Shown piece after piece: positions 54,223 through 63,042 of a stretch of DNA of 64,000 bases. The number at the start of each line of letters is the position of its first letter. The first letter of the stretch is position 1. This stretch comes from Sphingomonas profundi (GTDB lineage: Bacteria; Pseudomonadota; Alphaproteobacteria; Sphingomonadales; Sphingomonadaceae): NCBI RefSeq assembly GCF_009739515.1, contig NZ_CP046535.1:1922001-1986000 (forward strand), in the 5' to 3' direction. The position numbers and the translations under genes were made by a program. A model generated the notes under the pieces. It was given only the letters and a program-made list of their open reading frames with translations. It did no database searches and had not been told where the DNA came from.

Positions 54223-54516
54223 ATGTTCCAAGAGATCAACATGGTCGACGTGCTGCCCGGACAGGCTGATGCGTTCGCGGCAGCCTTTATCGAGGTATCC
54301 GCCCGGTTGCGGACGGTGCCGGGGTGCCGCGCGGTCGAGTTGCTCCGCTGCGTCGAAACGCCCGATCGCTTCCAGGTGCGCGTCTCCTGGGATCGGATCG
54401 AGGACCACGTCGAGCATTATCCGATGACCGAAACGGCAGCCGCGATCCGCGCGATGCTCTCCCCGCTCATCGCCGGGGCGCAGCTTGCCCATTACGAGGT
54501 CGTGCCGCTGCATTGA
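54223..54516 (+). CDS. Antibiotic biosynthesis monooxygenase (ABM) family protein
   Basis: A 97-residue single-domain ABM/ferredoxin-like protein (MFQEINMVDVLPGQADAFAAAF split by strands; VPGCRAVELLRCVETPDRFQVRVSWDRIEDHVEHYP). Such proteins act as cofactor-free monooxygenases, heme-degrading enzymes or simple dimeric binders. It is divergent from the Rieske beta gene and shares its operator region. The C-terminal domain of the MFS_3 transporter at 32.7 kb has a similar fold. Confidence 0.83.
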   Translation: MFQEINMVDVLPGQADAFAAAFIEVSARLRTVPGCRAVELLRCVETPDRFQVRVSWDRIEDHVEHYPMTETAAAIRAMLSPLIAGAQLAHYEVVPLH

Positions 54517-54626
54517 CCGCTCAGCCGTCACCCGCCTCGGCGGCGGCGGTCAGAGCGTGCGGCCGCCGATGCGGAGACGGCAGGCATGACGCCTCCGATC
54601 GGGGGAACCATGGTCATGCCCCCGCT

Positions 54627-55424
54627 TCAGAAGCCGATGGCGACGCTGCGGCGTGATGGCGCCGGCGCCACGGCGGGCACGCCCACCGATACGAGACCGA
54701 GCGTCCGCGAGACAATCGACCGGAGCGCGCGGACGAGCGCCTGCTCGCTGGCACCCGCCAGCGGCGCGCGAAGGGACAGCGCCAGCTGCTCGCTATGATC
54801 CGAGATGGGCAGCAGTATCGCGAGCGAGAGGAAATCGTCCGCGCTGACCCGGACATAGCCCTTCGCTGACGCTTCCACGAGCGCCGCATCGAGATCCTCG
54901 TAGCGGACGCGGCGCGCTTCATCCTCCATCTCGGCATTGAGGCGATGGACATATCTGCGGACCAGGCCCCGATCGCAGGTGAGCAGCAGCGCCCGTCCCT
55001 CCGACGTGTTGAGGATGTCCATGAGGTCGCCCTGGCGCGGCGCCTCGGCGTGGCGGCGCACCGCGTGGATGCACTGGAGCCGGACGCGGGTGTTGCTGGC
55101 CAGCACGACGCTGCCGCCGGTCTCGTCGGCCAGCTCGTCCATCAACCGCAGCAGGCGGCCGCTGCGGGTCAGATGCGGCTGCACCCATGCGCCGAGCATG
55201 GCCACGCGCATGGTCAGGTGGAAGGTGCGGCCCCGCTGACCACGGCGCAGGTAGCCGAGCGACACCATGTAGCTCAGCAGCTCCGACGCGGAGGATTGGG
55301 GATAGCCATATTCGCGCGCGATGTCGGTGACGGTGGCGGAAGTCCGCTCGCTGTCGAAATATTCCAGCACCGCGAATACGCGCTGCGCCGACTTGATCGT
55401 CTTCGGCTCAAGGGAACGTGCCAC
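54627..55424 (-). CDS. IclR family transcriptional regulator
   Basis: A 265-residue regulator. The GTG at 55424 follows an AGGAGG ribosome site; longer frames upstream lack homology. The N-terminal winged helix (TIKSAQRVFAVLEYFDSERTSATVTDIAREYGYPQSSASELLSYM split at the turn) precedes the IclR effector domain (LRLMDELADETGGSVVLASNTRVRLQCIHAV, EGRALLLT, YVRVSADDFLSLAILLPI). IclR proteins often control aromatic and acyl-CoA pathways and their own gene. Three TGTCGACA copies lie directly upstream, making it the leading candidate to bind them. Confidence 0.92.
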   Translation of the reverse strand: MARSLEPKTIKSAQRVFAVLEYFDSERTSATVTDIAREYGYPQSSASELLSYMVSLGYLRRGQRGRTFHLTMRVAMLGAWVQPHLTRSGRLLRLMDELADETGGSVVLASNTRVRLQCIHAVRRHAEAPRQGDLMDILNTSEGRALLLTCDRGLVRRYVHRLNAEMEDEARRVRYEDLDAALVEASAKGYVRVSADDFLSLAILLPISDHSEQLALSLRAPLAGASEQALVRALRSIVSRTLGLVSVGVPAVAPAPSRRSVAIGF

Positions 55425-55466
55425 TTCGCCTCCTCTCTTGCTGTCGATCGGGCTTTTACGCCTCTC

Positions 55467-55612
55467 TGTCGACACTTCGCATAAGCGATCCTCGCTGAAC
55501 TGTCGACACATTTCGGCAGAGTAGCCAACTAGGACCGCTAAAAGTGAGTTGCGCGGGGTGCTTCGCGGCCAATTATCGAAAGGACGAATTATCCTGTCGG
55601 TTTGTGTCGACA
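55467..55612. promoter_or_regulatory. Three TGTCGACA sites in the iclR/acyl-CoA synthetase divergent promoter
   Basis: Exact TGTCGACA copies occur at 55467-55474 (followed by CTTCG), 55501-55508 (followed by CATTTC) and 55605-55612 (followed by CTCCC). The first two are 34 bases apart, close to three DNA turns, and lie on the iclR side; the third is 38 nt before the synthetase ATG. This layout fits autoregulation plus control of the rightward operon. Confidence 0.72.
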
Positions 55613-55650
55613 CTCCCCGGAACGGCAATCCGGCCGGTACGCAGGCGATC

Positions 55651-57774
55651 ATGAACCCGCCCGTTTCCGAACCCGCCTGCGAGCGAGGCAATCTCGACGC
55701 CTTCCTCCGTCCCACGTCGATCGCCGTCATCGGCGCCAGCGACGATCCCTCGCGAATCGGGGGAAGGACGATATCCAACCTCAAGCGCGGTGGCTTCGCC
55801 GGGGCCATCTATCCGGTGAACCCCGGCCGCGACACGGTGCAGGGCCTGCCCGCCTATCGGAGCATCCTGGATGTGCCGGACACGATCGACTGCGTGATCG
55901 TGGCGCTACCCGGCGACCTCGTCGTGCCTGCGATCAGGGCGGCGGCCGAGAAGCAGGTGAAGGCGGCGGTGATCTTCAGCGCGGGCTTCAACGAGGCCGG
56001 TCCGGAAGGCGTCGAGCGACAGCGGCAACTGGTGGAGATCGCGAAGGATGCGGGCATGCGCATCGTCGGCCCCAACTGCCTGGGCGTCTTCAACGCCGCC
56101 AACGGCGCCTGGGCCAGCTTCACCACGCAATTTCAGGAGCGCACGGACGCGCCGACGCTCGGCATGGTCAGCCAGTCGGGCGGGTCGGCGGCCCACATCC
56201 TGCGGCTGGCGCAGGATCGCGGCATGGCGATCGGCACCTTCATCACCACGGGCAACGAGGCGGACGTCGATTTCGGCGACGGGTTGATGGCGCTGGCCCT
56301 GGACGACGGCATCAAGGTGATCCTCGGCTATATCGAGGGTATTCGCGATGCCGCGCGGCTGATCGCGGGTCTGGAGGCCGCGCGGCGCGGCCGCAAGCCG
56401 GTGATCGTCCTGAAGGTGGGCCGCACCAGCGCGGGGGCGCAGGCTGCCGCCTCGCACACCGCCTCGCTGGCGGGCGAAGACCGGGTCTACGACGCGATCT
56501 TCCGGCAGTACGGCGTCTACCGTGCGGTTTCCACCGAGGAACTGCTGGATGTCGCGGCCGTGGCGGCGCAGGTCGCGGCGTGGCCGGCCGGCAACCGGCT
56601 TGGCGTGGTCACGATATCGGGCGGCATGGGCGCTCAGGTGGCCGACGCGGCGTCCGATGCCGGGCTGGTCCTGCCGCCCGCGCCGGATCATACGCAGGAG
56701 CGGCTGCGGGCGCTCTGCCCGGTGGGATCGCCGACCAATCCGGTGGACATCACCGCGCAACTCTCCACCGATCCGCATCTGCTGGCGGCTTCGATGCGGG
56801 CGATGCTGGAAAGCGGCTGCTATGACAGCCTGCTGGCCTTCTTCGGCGTCTATGCGGGCGTGCCGGCATTGTCCGCGATATTCCTGGAGGATCTGAAGGA
56901 ACTCCGGCGCGACTTTCCAGAGGCGACGATCGCGCTGTGCGTCGTCTGCCCGTCCGACGAGGCCGCGCGTTACGCGGCCGCCGGTTTTCCGGTGTTCGAG
57001 GAACCGGCGCGGGCGGTGCGCGCCATCTCCGCCTTGCACGGGTTCGCGGAAGGGTTTGCGCGAACATCGGCGCCGGTTTCGGCCGATGCGCCGGTCATTG
57101 CGGCCCGCGCCTATGACGAGGCGGTGGCGAAGGCCCTGCTGCGCCAGGCGGGCATTCCATCCCCGCGCGAGATCGTGGTCGCGCATGCGCGTGATGTCGG
57201 GTCGGCAAGCGCGACACTCAGCTTCCCGGTGGCGCTGAAGATCCTATCGGCGGACATCCTGCACAAGACCGAGGTGGGTGGCGTGAAGCTTGCCATCGCC
57301 TGCGCGGCCGAAGCGGCCATCGAGGCGGAGGCGATGGTCAGGCGCGTGGCGATGGCAGCGCCGGACGCGCGCATCGCCGGCCTTCTGCTCTCCGAGATGG
57401 CGCCGGCCGGTGTGGAGTTGATCGTCGGCGCGCGGCGCGATCCCCTGTTCGGGCCGCTGGTCATGGTAGGCTTGGGCGGGGTGACGGCCGAGTTGCTCGG
57501 CGATGTCGCCATACGGCTCGCCCCGGTGAGTGAGGCCGAGGCCGCAGCGATGCTGCGGTCGCTGCGCTGCTTTCCGCTGCTGGACGGCTATCGCGGCGCG
57601 CCGCCCACGGATATTCCGGCTGCGGCGGCCGCTGTCGCCGCCCTATCCCGCCTCGCCGCCGCCAATGCGGACACGATCGAGACGATCGAGATCAATCCGC
57701 TGCGGGTGCTTGAGGAAGGCCGCGGCGTCCTGGCGCTCGATGGCGTCATCACCTTGCAGGAGCCTCAGGCATGA
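55651..57774 (+). CDS. Acyl-CoA synthetase, NDP-forming type (AcdA/Pat-like)
   Basis: A 707-residue protein. The CoA-binding domain (about 20-115) has SIAVIGASDDPSRIGGRTI and GAIYPVNPGRDTVQGLPAY. Succinyl-CoA-ligase-like domains (about 150-470) include IVGPNCLGVFN, LGMVSQSGGSAAHIL and the phospho-His region ASHTASLAGEDRVYDA. The C-terminal ATP-grasp (about 490-700) has ILSADILHKTEVGGVKLAI and PLFGPLVMVGLGGVTAELL. It forms an acyl-CoA from acid, ATP and CoA via a phosphohistidine. It starts a rightward operon with 4-nt overlap to the next gene. Confidence 0.9.
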   Translation: MNPPVSEPACERGNLDAFLRPTSIAVIGASDDPSRIGGRTISNLKRGGFAGAIYPVNPGRDTVQGLPAYRSILDVPDTIDCVIVALPGDLVVPAIRAAAEKQVKAAVIFSAGFNEAGPEGVERQRQLVEIAKDAGMRIVGPNCLGVFNAANGAWASFTTQFQERTDAPTLGMVSQSGGSAAHILRLAQDRGMAIGTFITTGNEADVDFGDGLMALALDDGIKVILGYIEGIRDAARLIAGLEAARRGRKPVIVLKVGRTSAGAQAAASHTASLAGEDRVYDAIFRQYGVYRAVSTEELLDVAAVAAQVAAWPAGNRLGVVTISGGMGAQVADAASDAGLVLPPAPDHTQERLRALCPVGSPTNPVDITAQLSTDPHLLAASMRAMLESGCYDSLLAFFGVYAGVPALSAIFLEDLKELRRDFPEATIALCVVCPSDEAARYAAAGFPVFEEPARAVRAISALHGFAEGFARTSAPVSADAPVIAARAYDEAVAKALLRQAGIPSPREIVVAHARDVGSASATLSFPVALKILSADILHKTEVGGVKLAIACAAEAAIEAEAMVRRVAMAAPDARIAGLLLSEMAPAGVELIVGARRDPLFGPLVMVGLGGVTAELLGDVAIRLAPVSEAEAAAMLRSLRCFPLLDGYRGAPPTDIPAAAAAVAALSRLAAANADTIETIEINPLRVLEEGRGVLALDGVITLQEPQA

Positions 57775-59861
57775 GCCCGGTCACGACCGCGATCGAGGAC
57801 GGCATCGGTCTGATCCTTATCGACAATCCGCCGATCAACGCCAGCAGCGCCGCCGTGCGCGCGGGCCTGGTCGCGGCGCTCGGCGCTCTCGACGCCGACG
57901 CGAGCGTGGCGGGGATCGTCATCGCTTGCGCCGGCCGTACCTTCATCGCCGGGGCCGAGATCAGGGAGTTTGGCAAGCCGCGCGTGCCCCCCGGCCTCGA
58001 CGCCGTCTGCAACGCCATCGAGGCATCGGCCAAGCCGGTGATCGCCGCCATGCACGGCACGGCGCTGGGCGGCGGGCTTGAGATCGCGCTGGCGTGCCAC
58101 GGCCGGGTCGCCGCGACCGATGCGGCGATCGGATTGCCGGAAGTGACGCTCGGATTGCTGCCGGGGGCCGGCGGCGCGGCGCGGCTGGCGCGGATCGCTG
58201 GAGCGAGCGAGGCGCTGGCGCTTGTTGTCACCGGCAGGCGGATCGGCGCGGTCGCGGCGAAGGCGAAAGGCATCGTCGACCAGGTCGTCCCCACCGGCGA
58301 CCTGATCCAGGCGGCGCGCAAGGCCGCGCGCACGACCGAAGCCTTGCCGACCCGCGATCGCAAGCCGCCCGCCCCGTTCGATCGCGCCGTCTTCGACGCC
58401 GAAGCGGCAGGACTGACCGCGAAACTCAAGAGACAGGACGCGCCGGCCGCCTGCGTGCAGTCGGTGCTTCGCGCCATGACACTGCCCTTCGACGAGGCGG
58501 TCGCCGCGGACCGCGAGGACTTCCTGCGCCTCTCCGCCGGGTCGCAATCGCATGCGCTGCGCTATGCCTTCTTCGCGGAACGGCAGGCGGCCAAGCTGCC
58601 GGATGGCGCGCAGCCGCGTCCGATCGGCACCGTGGCGGTTATCGGCGCCGGCACGATGGGCGGCGGGATCGCGATGAGCTTCGCCGCAGCGGCCGTCCCG
58701 GTCACGCTGATCGACCGCGACGAGGAGGCCGTGGCGAAGGGGCTGAAGCGGATCCGCGCGACCTACGCCACATCGGTCGCGCGCGGATCGATCAGCCAGA
58801 GCGAGGCGGATGCGCGGATCGGCCACATCCGTGGCGCAACCGCCGTGCAAGCGGCAGCCGACGCCGATCTGGTCGTGGAGGCCGTGTTCGAGGACATGGC
58901 GCTGAAGCAAGGCCTCTTCGGCGAACTCGATCGGATCACGCGGCATGACGCCGTCCTCGCCACCAACACCTCGGCGCTCGACGTCGACGCGATCGCCACC
59001 GTCATGGCGCGGCCGGAGCGGTTCGTCGGCCTGCATTTCTTCGCACCCGCCAACGTCATGAAACTGGTGGAGGTGGTGCGCACCGCGACTACGGACCCGG
59101 TCACGCTCGCCACCGCCGTCGCCATCTCCAGGAGGATAGGCAAGGTGCCGGTCGTTTCCGGCAATTGCGACGGCTTCATCGGCAACCGCATGGTCGCCAA
59201 GCGCGGGGCCGAGGTGGATCGCGCGCTCCTTCAGGGTGCCACACCGGAGCAGGTCGACGATGCCCTGAAGGCGATCGGCTTCCCGATGGGGCCGCTGGCG
59301 ATCAACGACATGAGCGGGCTGGACATCGGCTACGCCATCCGCAAGCGCCGGGGCACGCCGTTCGCGGTGGCGGACGCCGTCGTCGAGCAGGGCTGGCTGG
59401 GCCAGAAGACTGGCCGCGGCTATTATGTCTACGAGGCCGGGTCGCGCACGCCGCTGCCGAACCCGGACCTGCCGGCACTGATCGCCGGGGTGGCGGCCGA
59501 AGCGGGCGTGGCAAAGCGCAGCTTCGATCAAACCGATCTCGTCGAGCGCATGCTCTTCCCTCTGGTCAACGAGGGAGCGCGCATCCTTGAGGAAGGCATC
59601 GCCGCCCGCGCATCGGACATCGATACGGTGTGGCTGAACGGCTACGGCTTCCCCCGCTTCAAGGGCGGGCCGCTCTTTCATGCGGACGAGGTCGGCCTCG
59701 CTTACGTCGTCGCCAGACTGGAATCGATGGCGGCCGAGACCGGCAGCGCCTCGCTCGAACCGGTGCCCCTGCTCCGCCGCCTGGCGGAAGCGGGCGAGAA
59801 ACTCAGCGCCTGGGATGCCGCCGTGCGACGACCCGATGAGCAACAAGGAGAGTGTGCGTGA
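57771..59861 (+). CDS. Enoyl-CoA hydratase/3-hydroxyacyl-CoA dehydrogenase fusion (FadB-like)
   Basis: A 696-residue bifunctional beta-oxidation enzyme. The N-terminal crotonase domain (about 1-190) has FIAGAEIREFG oxyanion residues, GTALGGGLEIALACHGR and LPEVTLGLLPGAGG. The dehydrogenase begins near residue 283 with VAVIGAGTMGGGIAMSFAAA and continues through LATNTSALDVDAIA, RFVGLHFFAPANVMKLVEVV and GNCDGFIGNRMVAK. Together they hydrate and oxidise an enoyl-CoA. Overlaps of 4 nt join it to both neighbours. Confidence 0.94.
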   Translation: MSPVTTAIEDGIGLILIDNPPINASSAAVRAGLVAALGALDADASVAGIVIACAGRTFIAGAEIREFGKPRVPPGLDAVCNAIEASAKPVIAAMHGTALGGGLEIALACHGRVAATDAAIGLPEVTLGLLPGAGGAARLARIAGASEALALVVTGRRIGAVAAKAKGIVDQVVPTGDLIQAARKAARTTEALPTRDRKPPAPFDRAVFDAEAAGLTAKLKRQDAPAACVQSVLRAMTLPFDEAVAADREDFLRLSAGSQSHALRYAFFAERQAAKLPDGAQPRPIGTVAVIGAGTMGGGIAMSFAAAAVPVTLIDRDEEAVAKGLKRIRATYATSVARGSISQSEADARIGHIRGATAVQAAADADLVVEAVFEDMALKQGLFGELDRITRHDAVLATNTSALDVDAIATVMARPERFVGLHFFAPANVMKLVEVVRTATTDPVTLATAVAISRRIGKVPVVSGNCDGFIGNRMVAKRGAEVDRALLQGATPEQVDDALKAIGFPMGPLAINDMSGLDIGYAIRKRRGTPFAVADAVVEQGWLGQKTGRGYYVYEAGSRTPLPNPDLPALIAGVAAEAGVAKRSFDQTDLVERMLFPLVNEGARILEEGIAARASDIDTVWLNGYGFPRFKGGPLFHADEVGLAYVVARLESMAAETGSASLEPVPLLRRLAEAGEKLSAWDAAVRRPDEQQGECA

Positions 59862-60694
59862 CCCAGACCCGTACCTGGCTGACCCCGATCGCTTACGACA
59901 GATACGCCTTCATCAAGGTCGAGGTGGCCGAGGATGGCGTCGCCGTGGTCACTATGAACGCGCCCGACACGCTCAACTCGGTAGGACCGGAAGAGCATCG
60001 CGAGATGGAGGACATCTGGCTCGATCTCGCGCGCGACGAGAGCATCAAGGTGATCGTGCTGACCGGCGCCGGCCGCGCCTTCTCGGCCGGCGGCGACGTG
60101 AAGCGGATGGCCGCGCGGGCCGGCACAGAGTTCGGCCTCGAATATGCGCTGCGCGTGCCGCAGAACACCTTGCGCCTGTTCGAGCATATGCTGCTGGTGC
60201 CGCAGCCGATCATCGCGGCGGTAAATGGCGACGCGATCGGGCTGGGCCTCACCATCGCGCTGTTCGCCGACATGAGCATCGTGGCGGAGGATGCGCGCAT
60301 CGGCGACACCCACATCAGGGTCGGCCTTGTCGCCGGCGACGGCGGCGCGGTGATCTGGCCGATGCTGATCGGCCCGCAGCGCGCCAAGGAATTCCTGATG
60401 CGCGGCAAGCTGCTGAAAGGGGCCGAGGCGGCGGCGATGAACCTGGTCAACCATGCCTTCCCGAAGGCGGACGTTCTGGCCGAGTCCGTCAAGATCGCGC
60501 AGGAGATTGCCGGCCAGCCGGTATGGGCCGTGCGCTGGTCCAAGGCGGCGGTGAACAAGCAGGTGAAGCAGCAGCTGAACCAGGTGCTGGAACTCAGCAT
60601 CGCCTACGAATCCATGACGATGCTGACGCAGGATTATGCCGAGGCGACGAGCGCGTTCGCCGAGAAGCGCAAGCCGACCTTCAAGGGATACTGA
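59858..60694 (+). CDS. Enoyl-CoA hydratase/isomerase family protein
   Basis: A 278-residue crotonase-fold protein. The oxyanion residues lie in GRAFSAGGDVKRMA and AAVNGDAIGLGLTIALFADMSIV. The second acid position reads IRVGLVAGDGGAVIWPMLIG, with Asp/Gly in place of one of the usual Glu residues, so hydratase activity is uncertain; an isomerase, hydrolase or C-C-cleaving role is possible. I chose GTG at 59858 (AAGGAG 8 nt before) over GTG at 59852. It overlaps the fusion-gene stop by 4 nt. Confidence 0.9.
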   Translation: MTQTRTWLTPIAYDRYAFIKVEVAEDGVAVVTMNAPDTLNSVGPEEHREMEDIWLDLARDESIKVIVLTGAGRAFSAGGDVKRMAARAGTEFGLEYALRVPQNTLRLFEHMLLVPQPIIAAVNGDAIGLGLTIALFADMSIVAEDARIGDTHIRVGLVAGDGGAVIWPMLIGPQRAKEFLMRGKLLKGAEAAAMNLVNHAFPKADVLAESVKIAQEIAGQPVWAVRWSKAAVNKQVKQQLNQVLELSIAYESMTMLTQDYAEATSAFAEKRKPTFKGY

Positions 60695-60705
60695 CTTCGC
60701 GAGGT

Positions 60706-60731
60706 GGGCGCCACCCCTCCAGGTGGCGCCC
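60706..60731. terminator. Hairpin between convergent operons
   Basis: GGGCGCCACC (60706-60715) and GGTGGCGCCC (60722-60731) are exact complements with a 6-nt loop, located between the crotonase stop and the stop of the convergent acyl-CoA dehydrogenase. A likely bidirectional terminator. Confidence 0.72.
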
Positions 60732-60737
60732 GCGGCC

Positions 60738-61847
60738 TTAGGCCGGTGTCAGGCCGCCAGCCTCCGCGAGCATGTCGATCTGCCAATCGGCATCGCCGAA
60801 GGCAGCATCGATTGCCGTCAGCCGCTTGAAGGCGTGGCCAACCTTGTACTCGGCGGTGATGCCGATGGCGCCGTGCAGTTGCACCGCCTGCTGGCCGACG
60901 ATGCGCCCGGAGCGGCCGATCTGGACCTTCGCCGCCGCGATGTTGCGGCGGCGGGTCTCGACGGGCTGGTCGAGCGAGAGCGCGGCGAGGATCGACATGC
61001 TGCGCGCCAGCTCCAGTTGGATGAGCATGTCGACGGCGCGATGCTGGAGCGCCTGGAAGCTGCCGATCGACACGCCGAACTGCACCCGCGTCTTCAGATA
61101 TTCGGTGGTGCGGTCCAGCGTGTCGGCCATGATGCCGACCGCCTCGGCCACGAGCGCGGCATTGGCTTCCTCGATCACGCGGGCAAGGGTTGCGCCATCG
61201 CCGACCACGGCGTCCGCGCCGAGCTCGACGCCGTTCAGCGCCACGTCGGCGAGAGGCACGCCGTCATAGCCGACGCGGCGATCCCGCTCGACCATCGCGG
61301 CGGGGACGAGGAACAGCTTCAGCCCTTCGTCGGTGATCGCGCTCACGATAAGCTCGTCGGCATCGGCGCCATGGACGACTGCGACCTTGCGCCCCTCGAT
61401 CCGCCAGCCGGCGGCGGTGCGTTCGGCCCGCGTCGCGGCGCCGAGCGAGAAGCGCGGCCCCTTCGGCTCGTGATGCGCCAGCGCCAGCAGCCATTCGCCG
61501 CTGACGATGGCGGGGATGCGCTCGCTCCTCTGCGCCGGCGTTCCACCATGCCGCAGCACCCCGCCGCCGAGGACGATCGTGGACAGATACGGCTCCAGCA
61601 CCAGTCCCCGGCCCAGCGCCTCCATCACCATCATCGTCTCGACGCCGCCCGCGCCGAAACCGCCGTCCTGCTCGGCGAAAGCGAGGCCCAGCAGCCCCAG
61701 ATCCGCCATCTCGCGCCAGATCTCGCGGCTCCAGCCGGTCTCGGAGCGCAACAGGTGCGCCCTGCTCTCGAAATCATAGCGTTCGGCGACGAACCGGGTG
61801 ACGCTGTCGCCCAGCATGCGCTGCTCGTCGGTCAGATCGAAGTCCAT
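60738..61847 (-). CDS. Acyl-CoA dehydrogenase (copy 3)
   Basis: A 369-residue acyl-CoA dehydrogenase-like subunit. LTDEQRMLGDSVTRFVAERYDF starts the helical domain; LALAHHEPKGPRFSLGAATRAERT replaces the usual TEPxAGSD FAD loop, and SIGSFQALQHRAVDMLIQLELARS and QLHGAIGITAEYKVGHAFKRLTAID follow. The altered FAD/substrate loop suggests it is the partner subunit of a heterodimeric enzyme with the next gene (copy 4), as in steroid side-chain FadE pairs. Confidence 0.9.
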   Translation of the reverse strand: MDFDLTDEQRMLGDSVTRFVAERYDFESRAHLLRSETGWSREIWREMADLGLLGLAFAEQDGGFGAGGVETMMVMEALGRGLVLEPYLSTIVLGGGVLRHGGTPAQRSERIPAIVSGEWLLALAHHEPKGPRFSLGAATRAERTAAGWRIEGRKVAVVHGADADELIVSAITDEGLKLFLVPAAMVERDRRVGYDGVPLADVALNGVELGADAVVGDGATLARVIEEANAALVAEAVGIMADTLDRTTEYLKTRVQFGVSIGSFQALQHRAVDMLIQLELARSMSILAALSLDQPVETRRRNIAAAKVQIGRSGRIVGQQAVQLHGAIGITAEYKVGHAFKRLTAIDAAFGDADWQIDMLAEAGGLTPA

Positions 61848-61857
61848 GGCCGGTCCT

Positions 61858-63042
61858 TCACAGCCCGAGAACGGACTTGGCGATGATGTTCTTCTGGATC
61901 TCGTTCGAGCCGCCGAAGATCGAGACCTTGCGCATGGCGAAATAGAATGGCGCGGCCGCCTCTACCCAGCCGTCCGCCGGATCGTTGGCGGCAGAACCGC
62001 TCGGCATGGCGAGGCCCGCCGGGCCGGCCAGCTCGATCATCAGCTCCGTCATGCGCTGCTGCGATTCGGTGCCGCGCACCTTGAGGATGGAGGCGGCCGC
62101 CCCCGCCCCGCCGCCATGCGCGTCGGCCGCGACGACACGCAGCTGCGTAAGCTCCAGCGCGCGCAGTTCGACCTCCACCTCGACCAGCTTGCGCCGGAAC
62201 GCATCCGCTTCACGCGCGGAGAGGCGCCCGTCCGCCGCCATCGCCGTCGTGGTGGCGCGCAGGTGCCCCAGCCGCTCCTTCGACAGCCCGATGCGGGCGA
62301 TGCCGGACCGCTCGCTGCCGAGCAGATGCTTGGCATAGTCCCAACCCCTGCCCTCTTCGCCGATGCGGTTCGCGACAGGCACGCGGACATCGTCGAAGAA
62401 CACCTCGTTGGCGTCCCGCTCGCCGTCGATCGTCTCGATCGGGCGTACCGTCAGCCCGGGCGTCCTCATGTCGATGAGCAGAAAGGTGATGCCCTGCTGC
62501 TTCCGGCCGGAGGCATCGGTGCGGACCAGGGCGAACATCCAGTCTGCATGCTGAGCCTGCGTGGTCCAGATCTTCTGGCCATTGATGACATACTCGTCGC
62601 CGTCGCGGCCCGCCCGCGTCTTCAGCGATGCGAGGTCGGACCCCGCGCCGGGTTCGGAGAAGCCCTGGCACCACCAATCATCGAGGTTGGCGATACGCGG
62701 CAGAAACTGCGCCTGCTGCTCCGGCGTGCCGAACCGGCAGACGATCGGGCCGATCATGTTGACGTTGAACGGCGATCCCTCCGGCGCATGGGCAAGCGCC
62801 ATCTCCTCCTGGAAGATGTAGCGCTGGGCCGGCGTCCACGCCTGGCCACCATGCTCCACCGGCCACGCGGTGGTCGCCCAGCCGCGGCCGTTGAGGATGC
62901 GCTGCCAGCGCACGATGTCGTTCTTCCCCAGATGGCGACGCTCGATCATCTTGCGCCTGAGGTCGTCGGGAAGGTTGTCGCGCAGAAAAGCGCGGACTTC
63001 CTCGCGGAACGCCAGTTCGTCGGGCGTGAAATTGAGGTCCAT
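61858..63042 (-). CDS. Acyl-CoA dehydrogenase (copy 4)
   Basis: A 394-residue acyl-CoA dehydrogenase of the long-N-terminus group (DLNFTPDELAFREEVRAFLRDNLP). It has WCQGFSEPGAGSDLASLKTRA, YVINGQKIWTTQAQHADWMFALVRT, and the C-terminal YFAMRKVSIFGGSNEIQKNIIAKSVLGL with FGGSNEIQ as expected for FAD/substrate contacts. The start overlaps the MmgE/PrpD stop by 1 nt. Copy 3 follows after 10 nt; together they may make an alpha2beta2 dehydrogenase. Confidence 0.93.
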   Translation of the reverse strand: MDLNFTPDELAFREEVRAFLRDNLPDDLRRKMIERRHLGKNDIVRWQRILNGRGWATTAWPVEHGGQAWTPAQRYIFQEEMALAHAPEGSPFNVNMIGPIVCRFGTPEQQAQFLPRIANLDDWWCQGFSEPGAGSDLASLKTRAGRDGDEYVINGQKIWTTQAQHADWMFALVRTDASGRKQQGITFLLIDMRTPGLTVRPIETIDGERDANEVFFDDVRVPVANRIGEEGRGWDYAKHLLGSERSGIARIGLSKERLGHLRATTTAMAADGRLSAREADAFRRKLVEVEVELRALELTQLRVVAADAHGGGAGAAASILKVRGTESQQRMTELMIELAGPAGLAMPSGSAANDPADGWVEAAAPFYFAMRKVSIFGGSNEIQKNIIAKSVLGL

